Positions 55,110 through 64,000 of a stretch of 64,000 nt of DNA are shown here, piece by piece. The notes under the pieces were generated by a model. The model made no database searches, was not told where the DNA came from, and saw only the letters and a list, made by a program, of their open reading frames with translations. The DNA is from Akebia trifoliata (Eukaryota > Streptophyta > Magnoliopsida > Ranunculales > Lardizabalaceae): NCBI GenBank assembly GCA_017979445.1, contig CM030707.1, positions 24,620,586-24,684,585 of the forward strand. Direction: 5' to 3'. The position numbers and the translations under genes are program-made. Within the stretch, counting starts at the first letter, position 1. Every line of letters begins with the position of its first letter.

Positions 55110-56933
55110 ATAGACCAACTGTACAAGATTCTCGAGTCTCAGAAAAATCCTACTTGTTCTTTGGCTCAAAAAGGTAATTACCTGAAAACAGCTCTCATTG
55201 GTGTCAACCCTGATCGCACCTGGATCATCGATTCAGGTGCAACCGATCATATGACAGGGTTGTCAAATCTTTTTTCTTCGTATAATCCTTGTGCAGGTAA
55301 TCAGAAAATTAAGATTGCAGATGGCTCTCTTTCAGCCATTGCAGGAAAATGTTCTATTATAGTATCTCCATCACTCACTCTTCACGATGTTCTTCACGTT
55401 CCCAAACTTTCCTGTAATCTTTTGTCTGTCAGCAAGCTAGCCCGTGATCAAAATTGTCAAACTAATTTTTTCCCAACTCGTTGTGTGTTCCAGGATTTGA
55501 CCTCGGGGAGGATGATTGGCAGTGCTAAACAGAGTGGAGGACTCTACTTCCTTGATGATGGATCTGAATCGAGGCGACAATCTCAACAAATAAGTTCCTG
55601 CTTAGAATCTATTTCTGTTTCCAATAATAATATTATGTTATGGCATTTAAGATTAGGTCATCCAAGTTTCAAATATTTAAAACATTTATTTCCTAAGTTG
55701 TTTGGCAATAAAGATCCATCTATGTTTCATTGTGAAATATGTGAATTTGCAAAACACCACCGTACATCTTTTCCTTCACAACCATATAAACCATCAAAAC
55801 CTTTCACTATTATTCACAGTGATGTTTGGGGTCCTAATAAGATAAGTATACCTTCTAGCAAGAGATGGTTCGTCACATTTACGGATGATCATACTCGACT
55901 CTGCTGGGTGTATTTATTAAAAGACAAATCAGAGGCCGAACGCGTTTTTAAAAATTTTTACAATATGGTGCAGACTCCATTTCAAACTAACATACAAGTT
56001 TTCAGGAGTGATAATGGGAAAGTATTTTAACACGACCTTGGGAAATTTTTTTTTCTTGAAAAAGGAATAATTCATCACAGTTCTTGCATCGATACACCCC
56101 AACAGAATGGTGTTGCAGAAAGAAAAAATAAACATCTGTTGGAGGTGGCTCGTGCATTACTTTTTATAACTAAAGTTCCCAAGTATCTATGGGGAGAGGC
56201 TGTTTTAACTGCTGCGTACTTAATAAACAGAATGCCCTCCAAAGTTTTACAATTTCGAACTCCTTTCCAAGTTTTCACAAATTGTTTTCCAACTACTAGA
56301 CTTTCTGCTGATCTACCTCTAAAAATATTTGGTTGTACGGTTTTTGTTCATGAACATCGAAAAATTGGAAAACTTGAGCCCAGAGCTATAAAATGTGTCT
56401 TCATTGGTTACTCCCCAACTCAGAAAGGCTATAAATGTTTTGACCCGATATCGAAAAAATGTTTTGTCACAATGGATGTTACATTTTTTGAAAAACAACC
56501 ATATTTTAAGGATATTCATCTTCAGGGGGAGATTTTTAAGGAAGATTCATTTAACTCGGGCAATGTTTTTCTCTCAGATGATGTGTTTCTCTTGCAAGAA
56601 TCTGAGTCTAGTATCTCTGCACCTACAGTAAATGGCCAAGATTCATTCCTTGAAAATCCTCCTATTATGAGTGATGTTTCCCCTGAGTCTAGACCTACAT
56701 TTGAAAAACAATTTAAAAATCAGAATTCTGAACAACAAATTTTGGAAACCGAAAATAAGGAACAACCTACTATAATGTCACAACATGATAATAGATTTAA
56801 GGATGGTGACCGAACTTGGAAAGGGATTGTTTACTTGAAGAAGAATCATAAGAAAAGGAAAGACGAATTGACTCTACAGCACAGCCATGATTCTGAACCA
56901 AGGACGAATCAACAATCTGAGTCTTACAGGTAA
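55110..56933 (+). pseudogene. Protease and integrase of element I
   Basis: In frame with gag: WIIDSGATDHMTG (protease D-S-G), MLWHLRLGHPSFKYLKHLFP (pre-integrase), HCEICEFAKHHR (zinc), IIHSDVWGP (Asp 1), TFTDDHTRLCWVYLL, RSDNGKVF (Asp 2), then a stop near 56028, then [21 protein letters not shown] (Glu). The later part is a hydrophilic linker. The frame ends at 56933 where a frameshift moves coding to the overlapping frame that starts at 56887. Confidence 0.85.
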
Positions 56934-57890
56934 TTCTCTTTCTCTTTCCAACAGTCAGTCTAAGCCTTCTGATTTAGACATTCCTATGGCTCTTCGTAAA
57001 GGGGTTAGATCTTATACTAGTCATCCACTGTCTAAATTTGTATCATACTCGAAATTGTCATCATCTCTTGCTGCTTTTACCTCTCAATTGTCCAGTGTAG
57101 AAATTCCTAATAGTGTACAGGAGGCTCTAAAGGTTCCAAAGTGGAAGGAAGCAGTACTTGAAGAGATGAAAGCTCTTGAGAAGAACAATACTTGGAGTGT
57201 TGAAGCATTGCCAGCTAGGAAAACCACTGTGGGTTGTAAATGGGTCTTCACTGTGAAGTACAACTCTGATGGTTCAGTGGAAAGATATAAGGCTAGGTTG
57301 GTGGCAAAGGGATTCACCCAGACATATGGCATTGATTATTCTGAGACTTTTGCTCCTGTTGCAAAATTAAACACGGTGAGAGTACTTTTATCTATTGCTG
57401 CTAATCTGGACTGGCCCTTGCAACAACTAGATGTGAAGAATGCCTTCCTCAATGGTGACTTGGAAGAAGAAGTGTACATGGATAGTCCACCGGGCTTTGA
57501 GGAGAAGTTTGGCTCAAAAATATGCAAACTAAAAAAGTCCCTGTATGGTCTCAAACAGTCTCCAAGGGCTTGGTTTGAGAAGTTCACACAGTCTGTCAAA
57601 AAACAAGGATATTCTCAAGGACAAGCTGATCATACCTTGTTTTTCAAGTTTTCTCATGAAGGAAAGGTTGTTGTGCTAATAGTTTATGTTGATGATATTA
57701 TTCTCACAGGTGATGATGTGATCGAAATAGAGAGATTGAAGAAGAGCCTTGCTTTAGAATTCGAAATCAAGGATTTGGGAGCACTAAGATATTTCCTTGG
57801 CATGGAAGTTGCTCGTTCAAGGAAAGGAATCGTTGTCTCTCAACAAAAGTATATTCTTGATCTTTTGAAGGAAACCGGGTTAAGTGGTTG
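56934..57890 (+). pseudogene. Reverse transcriptase of element I, N-terminal part
   Basis: The frame (open from 56887) contains WKEAVLEEMKALEKNNTWSV, KWVFTVKYNSDGSVERYKARLVA, GIDYSETFAPVAKLNTVRVL, QLDVKNAFLNGDLEEEVYM (first Asp), YGLKQSPRAW and VVLIVYVDDIILTGDD (YVDD), then FEIKDLGALRYFLGMEVARS. It is cut by element J after LLKETGLSG. Confidence 0.88.
57886..57890. other. Target-site duplication of element J, left copy
   Basis: ggttg; the identical ggttg follows the element at 63265-63269. One copy is the codon pair of the interrupted RT of element I. Confidence 0.95.
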
Positions 57891-58014
57891 AGTTCGAAAC
57901 AGAGAGAAAGATTAAGATTTTATTAATTAGCCCTAATTAGGCTACTTAAGTTACATAAGATAAACAGAAATAAAGAAGGGAAAAGACTAAAATACCCTAA
58001 GGACTTATTTAACA
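57891..58014 (-). repeat. 3' LTR of element J (124 bp)
   Basis: Identical to 63141-63264. It is unusually short for a copia LTR, within the range of the shortest plant families. Confidence 0.95.
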
Positions 58015-58028
58015 CTCCCCCTCAAGTT
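58015..58028 (-). other. Polypurine tract of element J
   Basis: The minus strand reads CTTGAGGGGGAGTG up to the LTR start. The ORF stop codon (58024-58022) lies inside it. Confidence 0.85.
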
Positions 58029-61000
58029 GGTGCGTGGATATCAACAATGCCCAACTTGGATAAGACTTCTTCAAAGGAAGCTTTACTAACACCTTTAGTA
58101 AGAACATCAGCAAGTTGTTGAGAAGTAGGAACAAAGGGAGTACAAATCTGACCAGAAACTATTTTTTCTCTAATGAAATGACGATCAACTTCTATGTGCT
58201 TCGTTCTGTCATGCTGAACCGGATTTGCAGCTATGTTAATAGCTGATTTATTATCGCAATATAGTAAGAAAGGAACCGGCACAGGAAGACATAAATCAGC
58301 TAGTAAGATTTTGAGCCACAACAACTCGCATACTCCAAGTGCCATAGCTCTGTATTCTGACTCAGCACTCGACCGAGAAACCACATCCTGCTTCTTACTA
58401 CGCCAAGTTACCAAGTTACCACCAACTTTAGTACAATACCCAGAAGTAGACCTTCTATCAGTCACTGAACCAGCATAATCTGCATCTGTCCATGCCTCAA
58501 TGCGAAGATGACCATGATTGTTGAATAAAATACCTCGACCAGGACATCCCTTAAGGTATCTAAGAATACGATAAACAGCAGCAAGATGAGATGTTCGAGG
58601 CGAGTGCATAAACTGACTTACAACACTAACAGCATAGGCAATGTCAGGACGAGTCATGGACAAGTAGATCAACTTTCCCACAAGACGCTGATATTGGCCA
58701 ATATCTGACACACACTCCCCCTCAGAATCAGCCAACCTGTGATTCTGCTCAATAGGAGTATCAGCTGGTCGAGATCCAAGCTGACCAGAGGCACTGAGTA
58801 AATCAAGAACATACTTACGCTGAGAAATAAATATACCAGACTTAGACCGGGCAACCTCAATGCCCAGAAAATAGCGTAGATGGCCAAGATCCTTAATCTC
58901 AAATTGACGGCCTAAGTAAGTTTTGACCTCGGTAAGGCCATCGGCATCATCTCCAGTAAGAACAATATCATCCACATACACAATAAGAGCAACAGTTTTG
59001 CCTTGGGAGTGACGCAAGAACAAGGTGTGATCAGCAGAACTCTGATGGAAACCAAACTGATGCATGGCCTTAGTGAAGCGCTCAGACCAAGCACGAGGAG
59101 ACTGCTTCAGACCATAAAGGGACCGGCGAAGACGACAAACATGGGCAGGAGAAGCAGAAGGAAGAAACCCAGGAGGTTGGATCATATAGACTTCTTCTTG
59201 AAGATCACCATTGAGAAAAGCATTCTTGACATCTAACTGAAAGAGAGGCCATCCGCGGATAGCAGCAACAGAAAGGAGAACACGAATGGTGGACATCTTG
59301 GCGACCGGAGCAAAAGTTTCCTGATAATCAATCCCATAAGTCTGAGCATAACCTTTGGCCACCAGACGGGCCTTATAACGAGCAATGGAACCGTCCGGAT
59401 TATGCTTAAGCGTGAAGACCCAACGACAACCCACAGCTTTCCGTCCAGGCGGAAGAGGAACAATGTCCCAAGTTTGAGTCTTGTCAAGAGCAGTCAACTC
59501 ATCAATCATAGCTGCATGCCACTCAGGATGAGCAAGAGCATCTGCAACAGTAGTAGGAAGAGAAACAGAGGAAACAGAAGCAAGAAAACTCCGATAGGAG
59601 GGTGATAGTACAGAATCAGATAAATAATTGGAAATGGGATAAGTACAAGTGCGCTTACCCTTACGAGTGGCAATAGGACGATCATCATAGGAAACAGACG
59701 GAGGCGGAGCTGGAGGCGAGGAGGCGAGCTGGTCGGACATCGAAGTGATGGTAGTATCACGGGGACGGCGAGAGTAAACCTGCAATGGAGGAGAAGACGA
59801 ACTGACGGGGAGTGGAGAAGGAGGAACAGGCATGGGAAGGGGAAATAAAGAAGGAAAAGAATCATCAGGTGAATCGAGAGGAAACCACTCAGATTGAATA
59901 CCAACGGACCCACTATAGTAAGGAGTATGCTCAAAAAAAGAAACATCTCGAGAAATGAAACGCCGACGAGAAGGAGGATGGTAACAACGGTATCCTTTCT
60001 GGGTAGAGGAATAACCTAGAAAGATACATTTTACAGCCTTAGGGTCAAGTTTAGTACGAGTGTGGGCAAGAACTTGAACAAAGCAGACACACCCAAACAC
60101 GCGCGGAGAAAGTGGAAACACAGAACGATCTGGAAAGAGCTTAGAGAGGGGTGTAGCAAACTGAAGAACACTAGAGGGGGTCCGATTAATAAGGTAAACA
60201 GCAGTAAGAACTGCATCGGCCCAATAGGATTGAGGCACATTCATGCCAATAGAAATGGCACGAGCTAACTCTAGAATATGACGATTTTTGCGTTCTGAAC
60301 GACCATTCTGCTGAGGGGTCTGAACATTGGACATTTGATGCTCAATGCCAGACTCTAAACAAAGTTTCAAGACCTCACTATAGGTGTACTCAGTACCATG
60401 ATCAGAACGGAAGGTTTTGATGGTACAACCAAATTGGGTATGAACCATAGCAAGAAATTGCTTGAAGATACCATAAACCTCACTCTTGTGTTTCATAAGA
60501 TAAACCCAAGTGGTTCGACTGTAGTCATCGATGAACAAAACGAAGTAGCGAAAACCAAGAAGGGATGGGACAGGGGAAGGACCCCACACATCAGAATGAA
60601 TTAAGTCAAACATAGCAGGAGTAGTAGTATGCATACTAATAGGATAAGAAGAACGCACATGTTTAGCTAATTGACAAGTTTCACAAGACAAATCAAACAA
60701 ATTGTTATTATGAAATAAAGTAGGGAACATGTGTTTCAAATATCCAAAAGAAATATGGCCTAAACGTAAATGCCAACGCATTACAAGAGCCTTATTAGAC
60801 TGACTACGACTACTACTAAGCTGAAAAGCAGAATAAGTGCTAGGAGAACCGGGAACGTCCAAGAGATACAATCCATTTACTTCATGTCCAGTGCCAATCG
60901 TCCTCTTCGACTCCAGATCCTGAAAGACACAATAAGAGGGATAAAAGGTTACACTGCAGTTCAAATTTTTTGTAAGACTACTAACAGATACAAGGTTAGT

Positions 61001-62281
61001 AGTAAGTTGAGGAACATGAAGTGTGTTAATTAAGGATAAAGAAGATGTAACAGGTAAATGACCTTGACCAGCTATGGAAGACAAAGAACCATCAGCTAGT
61101 CGGACCTTGCGATGACCAGAACAAATACTATAGGTTTTAAATAGGGAGGACGTACCGGTCATGTTATCTGAGGCACCAGAATCAATGATCCATGGTGAGG
61201 AAGTGGTAGAAACACTGTGTGCAGATGCTAAGGTACCTGAGTGAGCGAAGGTAGAAACTGGCTGTGATGAGGTCTCTATCTGATTGAAGAATTTTCTGAA
61301 CTTGTCAAGCTCGGCTTGGGACAGAGATACCGAATCCGACGAGGAGGTAGTAGCTGAAGGAAGTGCTAAATCATTCGTCTGCTGAGAAACTATATGAGCT
61401 GAAGACCGTGGAGACTGTTGACGATGCTGATTAGGACGACCATGAAGTGCATAACAGCGAGCTTTCACATGACCCAACTTTCCACAATGATCACACTTAT
61501 GTCGCTGACGAGTAGGCAGAGACCCACTGTGGGACTGTGAAGAAGGTAGACGAGCAAGCATAGCGGAGTGATCTCCCGTAGAAAGGGGTATGACAGCTGC
61601 GCGACGACTCTCATCAGCCAAGACATAGGAATACGCAGTCTGTAGGGAAGGAAAAGGATCCATTCCCAATAAATGAACTCTCGCATACTCAAACTCATCC
61701 CGGAGACCAGCCAAAAACTGAAAAACCCGATTCTTGTCCAGAATTGATGCATACAATGTCTCATCAAGAGGGTCCTTCCAAGAGTAATACGAAGAATAAA
61801 ACGTCAACTCTTCCCATCGAGCACGTAGTTGTGATATATACGTAGTAACAGAAGAGTCACCTTGTGAGAGTCGAGAAATCTCACGCTCTAGGTTAAAAAT
61901 TCGGACATTGTTTTGACGTTGCGAGTAAATACTCTTTGCGGAATCCCATATCTGTTTTGCTGTCGAGGAGAACATAAAACCGGCTGCAATGTGTGGTTGC
62001 ATCGATGAAACTAGCCAAGAACGGACCATAGAATCGTTAGCAAACCACTGTGAGTAAGAATTGTCAGTTTGTGTAGGTTGTTTGTCCGCCCCTGTGAGAT
62101 AACCGATCTTCCCTTTTCCACCAATGAACATTTCAACCGATCGTGCCCATAGAAGATAGTTAGGACCATCTAATTTCACGGTAGTGATTTGAATACCAGG
62201 AAAGTCGGTTGAATGAGACGGAAAACCACTCGACCCATTACTAGTACCAATGATCGAGGAAGAGGATGACTCAGAGGCCAT
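58022..62281 (-). CDS. Gag-pol polyprotein of element J, 1419 residues, intact
   Basis: This is a complete retrotransposon polyprotein. Gag core lies at about residues 30-230. The zinc knuckle CDHCGKLGHVKARC (CX2CX4HX4C) is at 263-276. The protease active site WIIDSGASD has its catalytic Asp at about 367. The pre-integrase HLRLGH is near 504-509 and the zinc pair CETCQLAK near 533-540. The integrase D,D,E residues fall at about 563 (HSDVWG), 627 (RSDHGTEY) and 663 (NGRSERKN). RT spans about 935-1180 with QLDVKNAF (about 1015-1022) and YVDD (1102-1105). RNase H is at about 1250-1390 (WTDADYAG, SSAESEYRA, YCDNKSA, HDRTKHIE). All catalytic residues checked are present. The start MASESSSSS is the first ATG of the frame after an 859-base leader. 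The protein resembles RE1/RE2-like copia polyproteins. Confidence 0.95.
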   Translation of the reverse strand: MASESSSSSIIGTSNGSSGFPSHSTDFPGIQITTVKLDGPNYLLWARSVEMFIGGKGKIGYLTGADKQPTQTDNSYSQWFANDSMVRSWLVSSMQPHIAAGFMFSSTAKQIWDSAKSIYSQRQNNVRIFNLEREISRLSQGDSSVTTYISQLRARWEELTFYSSYYSWKDPLDETLYASILDKNRVFQFLAGLRDEFEYARVHLLGMDPFPSLQTAYSYVLADESRRAAVIPLSTGDHSAMLARLPSSQSHSGSLPTRQRHKCDHCGKLGHVKARCYALHGRPNQHRQQSPRSSAHIVSQQTNDLALPSATTSSSDSVSLSQAELDKFRKFFNQIETSSQPVSTFAHSGTLASAHSVSTTSSPWIIDSGASDNMTGTSSLFKTYSICSGHRKVRLADGSLSSIAGQGHLPVTSSLSLINTLHVPQLTTNLVSVSSLTKNLNCSVTFYPSYCVFQDLESKRTIGTGHEVNGLYLLDVPGSPSTYSAFQLSSSRSQSNKALVMRWHLRLGHISFGYLKHMFPTLFHNNNLFDLSCETCQLAKHVRSSYPISMHTTTPAMFDLIHSDVWGPSPVPSLLGFRYFVLFIDDYSRTTWVYLMKHKSEVYGIFKQFLAMVHTQFGCTIKTFRSDHGTEYTYSEVLKLCLESGIEHQMSNVQTPQQNGRSERKNRHILELARAISIGMNVPQSYWADAVLTAVYLINRTPSSVLQFATPLSKLFPDRSVFPLSPRVFGCVCFVQVLAHTRTKLDPKAVKCIFLGYSSTQKGYRCYHPPSRRRFISRDVSFFEHTPYYSGSVGIQSEWFPLDSPDDSFPSLFPLPMPVPPSPLPVSSSSPPLQVYSRRPRDTTITSMSDQLASSPPAPPPSVSYDDRPIATRKGKRTCTYPISNYLSDSVLSPSYRSFLASVSSVSLPTTVADALAHPEWHAAMIDELTALDKTQTWDIVPLPPGRKAVGCRWVFTLKHNPDGSIARYKARLVAKGYAQTYGIDYQETFAPVAKMSTIRVLLSVAAIRGWPLFQLDVKNAFLNGDLQEEVYMIQPPGFLPSASPAHVCRLRRSLYGLKQSPRAWSERFTKAMHQFGFHQSSADHTLFLRHSQGKTVALIVYVDDIVLTGDDADGLTEVKTYLGRQFEIKDLGHLRYFLGIEVARSKSGIFISQRKYVLDLLSASGQLGSRPADTPIEQNHRLADSEGECVSDIGQYQRLVGKLIYLSMTRPDIAYAVSVVSQFMHSPRTSHLAAVYRILRYLKGCPGRGILFNNHGHLRIEAWTDADYAGSVTDRRSTSGYCTKVGGNLVTWRSKKQDVVSRSSAESEYRAMALGVCELLWLKILLADLCLPVPVPFLLYCDNKSAINIAANPVQHDRTKHIEVDRHFIREKIVSGQICTPFVPTSQQLADVLTKGVSKASFEEVLSKLGIVDIHAPT

Positions 62282-63127
62282 TAAATAATCCGAGTACTTT
62301 GGTTTGAAGAAAGTTCAAAAAGATGAGAGCACAACTCCTTAGGATAAAGTGATCGCAGCACCCTAAAGGTGACAATGCACGATCAAAAGAACTATAAGGG
62401 CTGATTAAATACTGTTGTGAGTGATCCAATTAATCATTACCGCAAGTATAGGTAATCAATGAGCAATATAAGCGGGAGAACAGCCTCAAAGAGCACTCTA
62501 ATGTGATCGAAAAACCTTCGTAGGTGTTCAAAAACACTGCCGGCCTCCTCTTATAACCACTACGTGAGTTAAATAATTAAAATACAGCCACCTGATGAGT
62601 CGTACAGGTCAAAACAGCAACTTGCTGTGCTGAAAAAACTTATATAAACCACTTTCTGTGATCGTAGATGTCCAAACTGCTCCGATAGGTGTCGCACGAC
62701 CTCAATACAGCCACCAAAGGCATCGCACGACCTCAATAAATCCACCAGAGGTGTCGTACGACTCCACTACAACCACTAGAGGCACCGCACGACGTCACTA
62801 CAGCCACCACGACTCCACTACAACCACTAGAGGCACCGCACGACGTCACTACAGCCACCAACGACGTCGTATGACTTCAGTACAGCTACTAGAGGTGTCG
62901 CACGACGTCAACAGCATCGTTGCTGTGAGTATAGCCTGATCGCAGGCTTTGAATCACGTTAACTCCCTATCGCATGGAGTTTTTAGCAACAAATAACCCC
63001 CGTAGGGGTGATATAGGTTGAAGACGAGTGATGTAGGGGCTTTGGTTTCAAAGAAGAGTGATTCGATTGAGTTTGTAGAGGAAGAAGAAAGAGTTCGAGT
63101 TCGAGTTTGAGTTCGAATCAGATCGCA
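62282..63127 (-). other. Untranslated leader of element J
   Basis: About 850 bases between primer site and start codon. It contains the 31-bp array and, near the primer site (63085-63118), a run of (a/t)gttcgag hexamers. No credible ORF is seen; the plus-strand frame at 62658-62939 is due to the repeat. Confidence 0.75.
62686..62905 (-). repeat. 31-bp tandem repeat in the leader of element J
   Basis: About seven units of (a/g)gaggtgtcgcacgac(c/g)tca(c)tacagccacc-type sequence. A ~50-bp block (cgactccactacaaccac and following bases) is repeated exactly within it (from about 62759 and again from about 62811). Confidence 0.85.
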
Positions 63128-63140
63128 GGCTCTGATACCA
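63128..63140 (-). other. Primer-binding site of element J (initiator tRNA-Met)
   Basis: The minus strand reads TGGTATCAGAGCC directly after the 5' LTR. Confidence 0.92.
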
Positions 63141-63264
63141 AGTTCGAAACAGAGAGAAAGATTAAGATTTTATTAATTAGCCCTAATTAGGCTACTTAAG
63201 TTACATAAGATAAACAGAAATAAAGAAGGGAAAAGACTAAAATACCCTAAGGACTTATTTAACA
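63141..63264 (-). repeat. 5' LTR of element J (124 bp)
   Basis: Identical to the 3' LTR at 57891-58014. The next bases are the duplication ggttg. Confidence 0.95.
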
Positions 63265-64000
63265 GGTTGCAGACCGGCTGAGACTCCCATGGATCCCAAT
63301 GTAAAGCTTTGGGAAGAGGGAAGTGTTCCTGTTGATACTGGTAGATACCAGAGATTGGTTGGAAAACTAATCTATTTATCTCATATTCGACCGGATATTG
63401 CCTTCTCTGTCAGTGTTGTTAGTCAATTTATGCACGCACCTTATGAAGAACACCTCGAGGCGGTCTACCGAATTTTGAGATATTTAAAGTCTACTCCTGG
63501 AAAAGGTCTATTTTTCAAAAAGACAAATCAAAGGAGTGTTGAGGTATTTACTGATGCAGATTGGGCAGGTTCAGTGAATGACAGGAGATCTACTTCAGGG
63601 TATTGCACCTTTTTGTGGGGAAACTTGGTTACCTGGCGAAGCAAGAAGCAAAATGTTGTTGCCAGAAGTAGCGCAGAGGCTGAGTTTAGAGCAATGGCTC
63701 AAGGGATCTGTGAGGTATTGTGGATATACAGAATCCTCGAAGAACTCAAGATGACTGTGGAACTTCCTCTGAAGCTGTACTGCGACAATAAGGCTGCAAT
63801 AAGTATTGCTCACAATCCTGTCCAGCATGATAGGACGAAGCACATTGAGATTAATCGACATTTCATTAAGGAAAAAATTGAAGCTGGAACTGTTTGCTTG
63901 CCGTTTGTGCCTTCTAGTCAGCAAACAGCCGACATCTTGACTAAGGGGCTTGCTAGACCTAACTTTGAACATCTGATAAGCAAGTTGGGCATGATTGACA
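63265..64000 (+). pseudogene. Reverse transcriptase end and RNase H of element I, after element J
   Basis: Directly behind element J the frame continues CRPAETPMDPNVKLWEEGSV, then RYQRLVGKLIYLSHIRPDIAF and VSQFMHAPYEEHLEAVYRIL (RT thumb/connection). RNase H follows: FTDADWAGSVNDRRSTSGYC, ARSSAEAEFRA, YCDNKAAISIA and HDRTKHIEINRHF, then TADILTKGLARPNF up to the window edge. There is no stop in this part. Confidence 0.9.

Larger units (their letters stand above)
57891..63264 (-). mobile_element. Element J: intact Ty1/copia retrotransposon (5374 bp), minus strand
   Basis: LTRs of 124 bp at 57891-58014 and 63141-63264 are identical base for base. The 5-bp duplication ggttg is perfect. Primer site (63128-63140), polypurine tract (58015-58028) and a single uninterrupted gag-pol ORF (62281-58022) are all present. 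On its own strand the LTR starts TGTTAAATAAG and ends TTTCGAACT, so its ends are TG...CT and not TG...CA. It interrupts the RT of element I. It is complete and very recent. Confidence 0.95.
53796..64000 (+). mobile_element. Element I: Ty1/copia retrotransposon, interrupted by element J and cut by the window end
   Basis: The 5' LTR (53796-54045), a tRNA-Met primer site, gag and pol follow one another on the plus strand. RT is interrupted at 57886-57890 by element J and continues at 63265 in the same frame. The 3' LTR must lie beyond 64000. Two stops and one frameshift (near 56900) interrupt gag-pol, otherwise the sequence is well kept, so it is moderately young. Confidence 0.9.

Noticed and set aside
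59506..59946. 146-codon minus-strand hydrophobic frame in element J
   Set aside because: Out-of-frame shadow of the intact gag-pol ORF.
62658..62939. 93-codon plus-strand frame rich in Thr/Arg/His
   Set aside because: It is produced by the 31-bp repeat in the leader of element J and is antisense to that element.

Overview
This window is nuclear plant DNA, most likely from a eudicot, and is almost entirely transposable elements. The evidence is several Ty3/gypsy elements of the Ogre/Tat/Retand type, RE1/RE2-like Ty1/copia elements, a PIF/Harbinger remnant, a Mutator-like (MULE) transposase with an OTU domain, and AT-rich spacers with microsatellites. No rRNA, tRNA or CRISPR feature was recognised, and I cannot name the species. 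Only one stretch looks like a host gene, a probable first exon at 37784-38125.

Left block (1-27277): three gypsy elements appear nested. Element A (Ogre/Tat-like, minus strand) has its 5' LTR at 5638-7373, a tRNA-Arg-type primer site beside it, and a degraded gag at 1-1222. The tip of its LTR abuts the interior of element B (Ogre/Tat-like, plus strand, 7374-18988), which keeps part of ORF1, gag, protease with a G-patch, RT, RNase H, integrase, a satellite-bearing 3' UTR and the 3' LTR. The tip of B's 3' LTR in turn abuts the in-frame gag of element C (Retand-like, plus strand, 18989-27277), which has pol, an antisense ORF with two short introns and its own TATA box, and a 3' LTR. Inside A, between leader and gag, lie a MITE-like foldback and a protein phosphatase 2C gene fragment.

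Middle block (27278-42011): an old Ogre-like LTR remnant with a 68-bp degenerate repeat; a PIF/Harbinger transposase and Myb-like gene remnant split by copia element F (30141-34971, TSD atact); a foldback MITE; the host-like exon 1; a LINE-like tail; and element D (39048-42006). D is a C-related insertion with its two 493-bp LTRs inverted relative to each other and a clean 5-bp duplication ggcat.

Right block (42012-64000): a decayed MULE transposase with a C-terminal OTU protease domain (42895-52909) is split by two members, G and H, of one non-autonomous LTR family inserted in opposite orientations. Both carry fragments of a RING-H2 (ATL-like) gene and a PDR-type ABC transporter gene. Beyond it, copia element I (from 53796, running off the window) is interrupted within its RT by copia element J (57891-63264). 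J has identical 124-bp LTRs, a perfect TSD and an intact 1419-residue polyprotein, so it is the youngest element and the one most likely to be active.

Apart from J, every element ORF shows stops, frameshifts or lost ends. The most unusual items are D (inverted LTRs with a hairpin at the junction), the G/H pair with captured gene fragments, and the antisense gene with its own promoter and introns shared by C and D.
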